Origin: Varibaculum massiliense
GTDB lineage: Bacteria > Actinomycetota > Actinomycetes > Actinomycetales > Actinomycetaceae
Length of the DNA: 64,000 nucleotides
Direction of reading: 5' to 3'
NCBI RefSeq assembly: GCF_900106855.1
Contig: NZ_FNWI01000004.1
Coordinates: 992,001 to 1,056,000, forward strand
Shown here: positions 7,392 through 14,240 of the stretch, one piece after another
Layout of the letters: every line of letters starts with the position of its first letter
Numbering within the stretch: position 1 is the stretch's first letter
The notes under the pieces: generated by a model
Database searches by the model: none
Told to the model about the DNA's origin: nothing
The model's input: only the letters and a program-made list of their open reading frames with translations
Translations under genes and position numbers: made by a program

Positions 7392-8523
7392 GGCTCACTC
7401 CTGCTTGCACGGCTTTTCTAAGCGATTGCGACACCGATTCTCCTGCCTGAATCGCCTTATCGAACACGCCGCCACCAGCAGCTAAGATTTTCTCTGCCCG
7501 CTTGCGCCAATGTTTTTCGTTACCAACGGCTGACTTGTTGATCCCTAACGCGGCAGGGGTAAAAAACCAGGCCACCTCCCGCGCCACTTCCACCGTCAAC
7601 GGCTCTGCTTCACTTGCTGTTTCTTCCTCTAAAGGCAGTATTACCTGCTGTTTTGCTGTTAATCGTTCCGGTGGCACAGCGGGAGTGTTTTCGATTCTCC
7701 AACACGCTAGGCCGGAAAGATTTTTCACTGTATCGGGTAGTGGATCCTGCCCGATAAATCTTTGCAATTCTTGCCTAGACCAGCCATTACCTAGTCTTTC
7801 ACGCAGAAGGCTAGTAGCTTTTATTGCTGCCGAAGTAGACAGTTTACGCAGATCGGCAGGCAGGCAATCTCGAATCAAATCCCAATCCGGCGCACCCGGT
7901 TGAGTGGCTGTTTTGCCCGCGGAGCAGCTTTGCTGCAAGCGGGCAGAAGTAGTTTCAGATTTTTTTCCAACCAGCCCCGCCTCTACGCGGCCAGGTGCCA
8001 CTTGGGGGGTAGGGGGGTTGGGATAATTTAATTGACGGTTATATGAATCATATGGTCGCAGTATTTTGCTGGTGTGGACGGCGCTATTTTGCGGATGTGG
8101 CTTCACACCCGCAGATTTTGCGTTAGTGGCGCTACCAGCATTAACACTCTTTTTTGCCACACCCGCAGATTTTGCGGATGTGGACAGCGGCGGAATGATT
8201 ACCGGATTTTTTCGATCCCGGCGTACCCGGTAAGTGGTGCCGCACCGATGCTTATGCGAGGGTCTACCCTCACACGCGCCCTCCCCTGAATCGCACCACC
8301 GATACCTTGGTTCCCGCTCGATAAACCCTTTAGCTTCAAGCGAGGTTAAATAATCCGTTAAAGACCGATCTGAACAAAGCGCCCGCCTCGCTATCTCGTG
8401 GCGGGCACGCCAGGTAATATCGTCATCATTAGCGAACTCGGCCAAAGCTAAAAGAACTAGCTTTTCGCCGCGATTAACGCCTGCTACTTCATCAAATGCC
8501 CACGTAAATGCCCTAATACTCAT
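7384..8523 (-). CDS. Helix-turn-helix replication initiator-like protein
   Basis: The product is 379 residues from the ATG at 8523, chosen for its 4-nt ATGA overlap with the upstream stop. The N-terminus (MSIRAFTWAFDEVAGVNRGE, then KLVLLALAEFANDD) is the HTH_36-type domain of phage and element replication proteins, with a second helix pair LTDYLTSLEAKGFIERE. A cysteine-containing turn (RYRWCDSGEGAC) and a long polar linker with repeated SAKSAG motifs follow. The C-terminus is charged. It is probably the replication initiator or primase-recruiting protein of the mobile element; no catalytic motif is visible. Confidence 0.6.
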   Translation of the reverse strand: MSIRAFTWAFDEVAGVNRGEKLVLLALAEFANDDDITWRARHEIARRALCSDRSLTDYLTSLEAKGFIEREPRYRWCDSGEGACEGRPSHKHRCGTTYRVRRDRKNPVIIPPLSTSAKSAGVAKKSVNAGSATNAKSAGVKPHPQNSAVHTSKILRPYDSYNRQLNYPNPPTPQVAPGRVEAGLVGKKSETTSARLQQSCSAGKTATQPGAPDWDLIRDCLPADLRKLSTSAAIKATSLLRERLGNGWSRQELQRFIGQDPLPDTVKNLSGLACWRIENTPAVPPERLTAKQQVILPLEEETASEAEPLTVEVAREVAWFFTPAALGINKSAVGNEKHWRKRAEKILAAGGGVFDKAIQAGESVSQSLRKAVQAGVSHE

Positions 8524-8750
8524 GACACACCACCCAGGCAACGCGCGGTTGGGCAAGGGGAAACCACACTTACAAGCGGGCCGAAAACGCCATCAGCCAC
8601 GCCCTGTAATATCTCGGCAGCATCTCTAGCCATATCGGCAGCCACTAACACTTCGCCTTGACCAGAAACCGCTATTTCGCCGCGCACCAGCGCGCGGGCA
8701 GCTTCTTCCAGGCCTTGAGCAAGCTCAACAACACCGCAATCTTTACACAC
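8520..8750 (-). CDS. Small hypothetical protein, first gene of replication-type operon
   Basis: The 76-residue product begins MCKDCGVVEL, a CxxC pair, and ends with two further cysteines (SPCPTARC), so it may bind a metal. GTG at 8750 has AGGAG six bases upstream. It overlaps the next gene by 4 nt. I do not recognise the family. Confidence 0.5.
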   Translation of the reverse strand: MCKDCGVVELAQGLEEAARALVRGEIAVSGQGEVLVAADMARDAAEILQGVADGVFGPLVSVVSPCPTARCLGGVS

Positions 8751-8916
8751 AATAAACTCCTAAAAAGAATACAAAAACCTAACCCAACCAGCTAAAACAC
8801 CGCTGGTCAGGTGAAATAAAAATGAGAAACTAAACGGGAAATACCCTTAAAAACAGCAAATACGGCTAACCTATAAACACCACCCCTTCCGAGGGTTGGT
8901 TATGTAGAAAAAAACA

Positions 8917-8955
8917 GCCGGTACCGGGGAAAATGCTAAAAAGCCCGGTACCGGC
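8917..8955 (-). terminator. Intrinsic terminator downstream of the excisionase-like gene
   Basis: The inverted repeat GCCGGTACCGGG (8917-8928) and its complement (8944-8955) have a 15-nt loop. On the minus strand the stem is followed by TGTTTTTTT. It ends the 9030-9266 transcript and isolates the replication-type operon starting at 8750. The stretch 8760-8910 is AT-rich without a visible gene. Confidence 0.75.
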
Positions 8956-9029
8956 CAGGCACGCAACCACGCGCCTAAACCCTCCACCACAGAGGGGAAG
9001 ATATTAAATATACAAGTCGCGGTGCGCAC

Positions 9030-9266
9030 CTAGATCACCAGCGAAGATTGTTTTTCGTGGAACGCCTCAAACATCTTTGGAGTCAGCAGAAAATTAATTT
9101 TCTTTACTTCCTCGCGATAGAAAAAATATCTTCCTGTCGCGGTGCGCAAATGGGAGAGCTTTCCAGCGTTTGCCCAGCGGCGCAAAGTTTGACCCGGCAC
9201 CCCACACAACCCTTCGGCTTCTGAGGTACCGATCAAACCATTATCTTTAAGCGTTTCAACAGTCAT
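9030..9266 (-). CDS. MerR/excisionase-type HTH protein
   Basis: The 78-residue product has the short HTH_17/excisionase layout: an N-terminal helix pair ending in VPGQTLRRWANAGKLS, then a beta wing (RTATGRYFFYREEV). Proteins of this class act as recombination directionality factors or small regulators in integrated elements. It is divergent from an XRE-type gene, with the control region between them, and has its own intrinsic terminator. No integrase is adjacent, so the excisionase role is inference. Confidence 0.65.
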   Translation of the reverse strand: MTVETLKDNGLIGTSEAEGLCGVPGQTLRRWANAGKLSHLRTATGRYFFYREEVKKINFLLTPKMFEAFHEKQSSLVI

Positions 9267-9309
9267 ACGTTCAGAATAGTTACGTTTGTTAAAATTAGCA
9301 ATTATCAGA

Positions 9310-9345
9310 TTGACTGTTTGACCTTTTGACGTTTTATGATAAAAT
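9310..9345 (+). promoter_or_regulatory. Promoter with three tandem TTGAC octamers, probably leaderless
   Basis: Three consecutive 8-bp units of the form TTGACNNT start at 9310, 9318 and 9326. The middle one, as a -35 box, lies 16 nt from TAAAAT (9340-9345). Only six bases separate this -10 from the ATG at 9352 and no ribosome site is present, so transcription probably starts at the A of the start codon. The repeats may also be operators for the HTH products on either side. Confidence 0.6.
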
Positions 9346-9351
9346 AGAGAT

Positions 9352-9735
9352 ATGACGAAACAAGCAATCGCACCTAGCCAATTAAGTGCAGATCAAGCCG
9401 TAGGGCTTACGGTTGCTCAATACCTGCAAGCCGCTACCATAACCAGAACAAAGGTAAGTGATGTTCTAGGATGCTCACGAGTAAATGCCAGCAAGAAAGT
9501 TGCAGGTAAAGTGGGATGGAGTATTGAGGAAATCTATACTCTGGCAGAATTCTTTGGATTAGACACCACAGACTTATTGCCGAAAAAAGACGATACAGGC
9601 TCTTGGCTACCTGCGCCTTTTAACCCTGCGTTCCTGAGTCGGGGAATTGGAAAAACCCCGTCACCGCTGGATCGCAACGAGGACGGGGTTTGGCGCGCTC
9701 GACAGGATTCGAACCTGCAACCTTCTGATCCGTAG
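9352..9735 (+). CDS. XRE-like HTH regulator whose tail reads through tRNA-Arg antisense
   Basis: Residues 1-80 form a plausible XRE-type DNA-binding domain (VAQYLQAATITRTKVSDVLG, then a helix with CSRVNASKKVAG) and a helix ending GLDTTDLLP. Beyond that, the frame runs antisense through the tRNA-Arg terminator and then into the tRNA gene; the last residues (ARQDSNLQPSDP) are a pure by-product of tRNA sequence. The functional part is probably the first 85 to 105 residues. Position at the tRNA 3' end is typical of a repressor at the edge of an integrated element. Expression appears leaderless. Confidence 0.6.
   Translation: MTKQAIAPSQLSADQAVGLTVAQYLQAATITRTKVSDVLGCSRVNASKKVAGKVGWSIEEIYTLAEFFGLDTTDLLPKKDDTGSWLPAPFNPAFLSRGIGKTPSPLDRNEDGVWRARQDSNLQPSDP
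9653..9691 (-). terminator. tRNA-Arg terminator
   Basis: A 10-bp stem (AAACCCCGTC / GACGGGGTTT) with a 19-nt loop is followed on the minus strand by a T-run (GGGGTTTTTCC). It starts at the last base of the tRNA. It overlaps the tail of the XRE reading frame on the other strand. Confidence 0.75.
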
Positions 9736-9766
9736 TCAGATGCTCTATCCGTTGAGCCACGAGCGC
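9691..9766 (-). tRNA. tRNA-Arg(ACG)
   Basis: A full cloverleaf can be drawn: acceptor GCGCTCG, D-arm GCTC, anticodon loop CTACGGA (anticodon ACG, read as ICG), T-arm with GGTTCGAATCC, discriminator G, CCA encoded. Its 3' end borders the element on the left, a common integration site for tyrosine-recombinase elements. It is followed to the right by argR and argS. Confidence 0.95.
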
Positions 9767-9875
9767 ATTTGCCGTTACCTAAGCAACTACCTCAGTTTAA
9801 GACAGAGCCGATAAGCCCTCCAAATCTGAGACAGCTTATTTAATGCGATTCACACCTCGACGTCCCGGTGGGAAC

Positions 9876-9983
9876 GCGCGGGGTCTGGATTTTTCCTCCC
9901 GCCCAAGAATTGGGAAAACGTAGCGACGTTTTCCAAATTCTTATGCCCACCGCACCCACTCGGATAAAACCCAGACCCCACGC
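9876..9983. other. Long imperfect palindrome, no gene
   Basis: The interval 9767-10309 has no convincing gene. This part folds on itself: outer arms GCGCGGGGTCTGG (9876-9888) and its near complement (9971-9983, one mismatch), inner arms 9905-9921 and 9926-9942 with a four-base loop (AGCG). It could be a structured RNA, a small inverted-repeat mobile remnant, or a protein-binding site; the sequence does not decide. Confidence 0.6.
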
Positions 9984-10214
9984 TCATTGCATCGCTCGCG
10001 ACCATGGCGGGGCTGGAAAAACAGTAGAGGTTATCCACCAGAAAATGCGCAGGCGGCATTAGGAAAGCAAGGGTCGCGACCTGTAACGTAGCGCGTAGGG
10101 GCAGATTCATGCCGAGGGCTAGCCAGATTTCACATCACGCTGCTAAAGCTTCGGACACCAAGCGTTCAATCAAACAGTGGATATATCTTGCGGTCACTAC
10201 ACGCGGGGTGCGGC

Positions 10215-10291
10215 CGGTAAAAGATACGAGAGGGGCTTGACCTGCGTAGCAGGTCACGGGGTCCCCGGAGTGCTTTTACCGAGCCAGCCCC
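10215..10291. other. Nested hairpin element with dispersed 26-bp motif
   Basis: The outer pairing is GGTAAAAG (10215-10222) with CTTTTACC; the inner perfect stem is TGACCTGC-GTA-GCAGGTCA. The right side (10266-10291, beginning CGGAGTGCTTTT) recurs at 60362-60387 with one mismatch. It lies directly downstream of argR and may act as its 3' structure, but lacks a classical T-run. Confidence 0.55.
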
Positions 10292-10309
10292 GCGGTAAAT
10301 TTCGGCAAA

Positions 10310-10804
10310 CTAATCGGTAACGAACTGCATAAACAGCTCGTTTAAGGCGTTTGCATCTTCATCGGTTTTGCAGATGACCAGGATAGTATCGTCACCGGCG
10401 ATGCAGCCGAGCACGGTATCAAACCACGCCATATCGATCGCGCCCGCGAGCAACTGGGCACCGGCCGCCGGGGTGCGCAGCACTACCTGGTTATGTACCA
10501 CTGCGGAAGATACCAGCAGGTCTTGGCACCATTTAGCCAACTTTTCATTACCGGGATCTTCCTGTCCCCTCCGCACGCGCACCGGATAGGGTTCCGGCAG
10601 CATATAGACAGTTTTTCCGCTGGTAGCACGCACTTTAGTGGCACGTAACGCTAACAGATCGCGCGACAAAGTGGCCTGGGTGGTAGGGATTCCCCGTTCA
10701 GCCAAGTGGCTCAGCAGTTGCGACTGACTAGAGATTTCCTGTTGATTGAGGATTTCGCGGATTGCTTCCTCGCGCGCAGCCTTGGTGGTCGGTACGGTTG
10801 CCAT
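10310..10804 (-). CDS. argR: Arginine repressor
   Basis: The 164-residue product has family-standard length. The N-terminal winged HTH includes TTQATLSRDL (41-50). The C-terminal hexamerisation and arginine-binding domain holds GCIAGDDTI (133-141). ArgR binds ARG boxes when loaded with arginine and controls arginine metabolism. Unlike the usual place at the end of an argC-H operon, here it lies 15 nt after argS in the same direction, next to a tRNA-Arg gene; no arginine biosynthesis gene is in the window. Confidence 0.95.
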   Translation of the reverse strand: MATVPTTKAAREEAIREILNQQEISSQSQLLSHLAERGIPTTQATLSRDLLALRATKVRATSGKTVYMLPEPYPVRVRRGQEDPGNEKLAKWCQDLLVSSAVVHNQVVLRTPAAGAQLLAGAIDMAWFDTVLGCIAGDDTILVICKTDEDANALNELFMQFVTD

Positions 10805-10819
10805 GCCCCTATCTTCCCA

Positions 10820-12490
10820 TTACATCCGCTCGGGAGCTATCACTCCGCAAAGATCCAACCCGTTTTCGAGCACTTGCCGCACAGCCTCGTTCAGGTGCCG
10901 GCGCGCCACGTGCGCGGCGGTTATTTCCTCGCCGGAGCGGGGAATCACCCGGCACTGGTTGTACCAAGTGTGATAGCCAGCCGCCAGTTTCTCCAGGTAA
11001 CGCGGGATCCGATGAGGTTCGCGCTCTTCGGCGGCCAGTTTGAGTTCAGCCGGGTATTGCGCCAAAACCCCGAGCAGATCCTTATCGGCTTGGCTAGAAA
11101 GCGCGGAGGCCTCATAGTTACCGTCAGCTTTCACTCCGGCTTCGTCGGCATTGCGCCCCACCGAACAAGTGCGGGCATGAGCATATTGCACATAGTAAAC
11201 CGGGTTTTCATTGGTATGGGAGCGCAGCAAATCTAGATCAATATCGACAGTGGAATCCATCGATACTCGCACCAACGAATAGCGGGCAGCATCGACTCCC
11301 ACCGCATCTACCAGGTCATCTAGAGTAATCACGGTGCCGGCGCGTTTAGACATTTTCACTTCTACGCCGTTTTCTTTCAGATTAACCATCTGCCCGATAA
11401 TGATTTCCAGGCTTTCGCCAGGCTTGCCCCCGAAGGCCGCACACATGGCATACATGCGGTCAATATATCCGTGGTGGTCAGCCCCCAGAATCAAGATTTC
11501 ATGGGTGGCTCCCCGGCGCTGTTTATCCCGGTAATAGGCAATATCGGCTGCGAAATAGGCGGGATCACCATCCGACTTCAAAATCACCCGGTCTTTATCA
11601 TCCCCATATTTAGTGGACTTCAGCCAGGTGGCGCCGTCCTTTTCATAGATTACCCCGCGGGAACGCAGCTCTTCGATCGCGTCAGTGACCGCCCCGGAAG
11701 TGTGCAGCTCGTCCTCGTGAAAGAAAACATCAAAATCGGCGCGGAAATCATGCAAACAATCTTTGATCTCACCAAACATCAAGGTGGTGCCGGTTTCCCG
11801 GAAGTATTCTTCTGCCTGCGCTTCCGGTAGCTCTGCTAGTTGCACGCCCTCTGCTTTAGCGCGCTCAGCCACTTTACTGGCAATATCGAGGACGTACTGC
11901 CCGCCGTAACCATCTTCCGGCACTTCTTTGCCTTGCCAACGCGCCAGAAGCGACTTGGCAAAGCGAGTGATCTGGGCGCCGTGGTCATTGAAATAGTATT
12001 CGCGAGTCACTTTTGCCCCACTGGCCGCCAGAATCCGGCTGAGGGTATCGCCCACTGCCGCCCAGCGCCCTCCCCCTAAATGGATGGGACCGGTGGGGTT
12101 GGCTGACACATACTCCACGTTGATGTTTTGCCCGCTCAAAATTTCGCTGTGACCGTAGTCTTTCCCGGCCTGCAAAATCGTGGAAACAAGCGCCCCGGCA
12201 GCGGCGGCTCCCAGCCAAATGTTTACGAATCCCGGCCCGGCCACCTCGGTTTTCGAGATACCTGCTACCTGGTCAAGCTGGTCGGTAATCTTAGCGGCGA
12301 GGTCGCGCGGCGCCATGCCCGCTTTCTTTGCCAGCTGCATCGCCACGTTAGTTGACCAATCGCCGTTATCGCGCGAACGGGGACGCTCAACTTTCACGGT
12401 TTCCGGGATAGCATCCGAATCTAAACCGGTGTCGGCTGCCAGTTGAGAAAGAATCTGGCGGATTAGGGCACTTAGTTCTTCTGGAGTCAT
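10820..12490 (-). CDS. argS: Arginyl-tRNA synthetase
   Basis: The 556-residue class I aminoacyl-tRNA synthetase charges tRNA-Arg. The HIGH-type site is HLGG (137-140) within PTGPIHLGGGRW, and the second ATP site is KMSKR (379-383). The N-terminal Arg-specific domain and C-terminal anticodon-binding DALR domain are present, so the protein is complete. It is divergent from the fructosamine kinase gene with an 84-bp spacer, and is followed closely by argR, probably in one transcript. Confidence 0.97.
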   Translation of the reverse strand: MTPEELSALIRQILSQLAADTGLDSDAIPETVKVERPRSRDNGDWSTNVAMQLAKKAGMAPRDLAAKITDQLDQVAGISKTEVAGPGFVNIWLGAAAAGALVSTILQAGKDYGHSEILSGQNINVEYVSANPTGPIHLGGGRWAAVGDTLSRILAASGAKVTREYYFNDHGAQITRFAKSLLARWQGKEVPEDGYGGQYVLDIASKVAERAKAEGVQLAELPEAQAEEYFRETGTTLMFGEIKDCLHDFRADFDVFFHEDELHTSGAVTDAIEELRSRGVIYEKDGATWLKSTKYGDDKDRVILKSDGDPAYFAADIAYYRDKQRRGATHEILILGADHHGYIDRMYAMCAAFGGKPGESLEIIIGQMVNLKENGVEVKMSKRAGTVITLDDLVDAVGVDAARYSLVRVSMDSTVDIDLDLLRSHTNENPVYYVQYAHARTCSVGRNADEAGVKADGNYEASALSSQADKDLLGVLAQYPAELKLAAEEREPHRIPRYLEKLAAGYHTWYNQCRVIPRSGEEITAAHVARRHLNEAVRQVLENGLDLCGVIAPERM

Positions 12491-12574
12491 GCTTTAAGCC
12501 TAGACTGCCAGGCGTATTTCTCGCCAAATCTGGCGAGCTAGCCCACACCGGCAGGCAGCTGGCACAATAGGAAT

Positions 12575-13435
12575 ATGAGTGAGCAGGTTTACCACAAGGT
12601 TGATAATCGCCATCCCCAGGCTCTGGAGCTTGAAGAACTGGGGCTAAAGTGGCTGGCAGAGCCGATGGATAAAGGCGGAGTGCACGTGGCGAAAGTCGCG
12701 GCATCTGGACGCGGGTTTTTAGACACCGAACTAATCCCCTCCAGCGCGATTACCCGCGAGGCCGCGTACGCCTTCGGAGCAGCCTTGGCGATTACCCACG
12801 CGGGCGGAGCCGATTGGTACGGGCAGCCCCCACTTAGCTATTCCGGACCCGGTTTCATGGGTCGCTCCCGCCTAGAGTTAATTTATGAGGACGCCGGGGA
12901 AAACTGGGGCGAGTTTTTCGCTGATCACCGGATTATGCCTAACCTGCCGCCCGCCCTCGCTAACGGTTCTATCGATTCGGCCGGAGCAGCAGTTTTAGAG
13001 CGGCTGGCCGAGCGCCTGCGGGATGGAATCTTCGACGTTCCCGAACCGGAGCTTGTAAAAACCAAGGCAGCTCGAACCCACGGTGACCTGTGGACCGGGA
13101 ATGTAATGTGGGCTCCCTCGGGAGCGTTAAAGCGTTTTCCTGCCCTGGCAGGGCGAGGCGCCACCCCCGATCAAGCCTTGCCTTCAGTGGTGGGGGTGTT
13201 GATTGACCCGGCTCCTTCGGGTGGACACGCGGAGACTGATTTGGCGGCGCTGGGAGTTTTCGGGCAGCCCTACCTGGAGGAAATCTACCAGGGTTACAAC
13301 CAGGTCTCTCCCCTAGCTTCGGGGTGGCAAGAACGCATCGGCCTGCACCAAATCCATATGTTGGCGGTACACGCTAACCTCTTCGGAGGATCTTACGGTC
13401 CTCACACTGTGCAGCTAGCTAGTCAATATCTCTAG
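12575..13435 (+). CDS. Fructosamine kinase family protein
   Basis: The 286-residue product belongs to the fructosamine-3-kinase/aminoglycoside phosphotransferase-like fold. The catalytic loop is HGDLWTGN (169-176) and the metal/second acidic motif is LIDPAPSGGHAETDLA (209-224). In known members the enzyme phosphorylates sugars attached to lysines, or small ribulosamines, promoting deglycation. It stands alone as a single gene divergent from argS; the physiological substrate here is unknown. Confidence 0.88.
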   Translation: MSEQVYHKVDNRHPQALELEELGLKWLAEPMDKGGVHVAKVAASGRGFLDTELIPSSAITREAAYAFGAALAITHAGGADWYGQPPLSYSGPGFMGRSRLELIYEDAGENWGEFFADHRIMPNLPPALANGSIDSAGAAVLERLAERLRDGIFDVPEPELVKTKAARTHGDLWTGNVMWAPSGALKRFPALAGRGATPDQALPSVVGVLIDPAPSGGHAETDLAALGVFGQPYLEEIYQGYNQVSPLASGWQERIGLHQIHMLAVHANLFGGSYGPHTVQLASQYL

Positions 13436-13547
13436 TTGCTGCGGGCGGCTGATAGCTACCGGGACTCCCGGGACGTGTCTACGAATTTTAGAGGATGGTA
13501 TTGACGCGAGACTCAAGCAAGCCTGAAAACAGGTTAGGCTAGTTGCT

Positions 13548-14096
13548 ATGAACCACATTGTCGCCTTGCTTATGGGAGCAGTATTACTGGCTGGCTCAGC
13601 CTGGATTCGGCATGGCAGTGCGAGAGCCCGCTTTTGGATCCCGAAGCAAAAGAAAGACATTTCCCGCTCCGGCATTCTGATTATGGACGAACGCTGGGTG
13701 TTGGTGTTCTTGCCGGCGCTGGGACTGTTCTTCCTGACTATCGGAGCAACTCTGCCCGCAAACGCCGCCCCCAGACCCTGGAACTATCTGCTGCTGACTA
13801 TATTTTTAATCGGTGCGCTTATCGGCTTAGTAGGGATTATTTGGGGTTTAACCAACTTTTACTATCCGGAGGGAGTGCGTCCGGCGTGGCTGCGCGCCTA
13901 TTATCGCCAGCTGGGATTTGCGCCTTCCCGGGGTACGCGGCTAGCTCCCGCCTGGTACCGCGAGCAACTAGGTGACGGGAATTTAGAGATTCCCCGTCTG
14001 AAGCACAATAAGCAGTCAGCCGAAAAAAGTGGGAAAAAGACCTCTGAGAAGGCGACACATAACAAACAGAAACGCAAGCAGCGGCGACCACGGTAA
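13548..14096 (+). CDS. Three-helix membrane protein with basic tail
   Basis: The 182-residue product has three likely helices (about 4-20, 51-70 and 80-101) and a cytosolic C-terminus of about 60 residues that ends in a Lys/Arg-rich tail (KQKRKQRRPR). I do not recognise the family. The basic tail suggests contact with nucleic acid or acidic lipids. It lies upstream of the HtrA-like protease in the same direction with a 144-bp gap that contains two copies of AAAACATCCAG. Confidence 0.65.
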   Translation: MNHIVALLMGAVLLAGSAWIRHGSARARFWIPKQKKDISRSGILIMDERWVLVFLPALGLFFLTIGATLPANAAPRPWNYLLLTIFLIGALIGLVGIIWGLTNFYYPEGVRPAWLRAYYRQLGFAPSRGTRLAPAWYREQLGDGNLEIPRLKHNKQSAEKSGKKTSEKATHNKQKRKQRRPR

Positions 14097-14240
14097 AAAC
14101 GCTTGTTCCAGTAAAAACAGCTGGTGTCCGAACAACAAAGACCACTTTCCCTATTCAGAAAACATCCAGAAAACATCCAGAGTGGAAACAGTTGTCGGTG
14201 CCATTATGGGGGCAAAGAGATAAAGAGGAGATTGAGATTG

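Noticed and set aside
9030-9735. Divergent HTH pair as a toxin-antitoxin module
   Set aside because: Both products are DNA-binding domains; neither resembles a toxin, and the genes are divergent.
9850-10110. 86-residue frame on the minus strand between tRNA-Arg and argR
   Set aside because: It overlaps the long palindrome, has no ribosome site and no protein-like composition.
14124-14240. Upstream extension of the HtrA-like protein
   Set aside because: The extension lacks a ribosome site and contains non-family sequence; ATG 14241 follows AGAGGAG.
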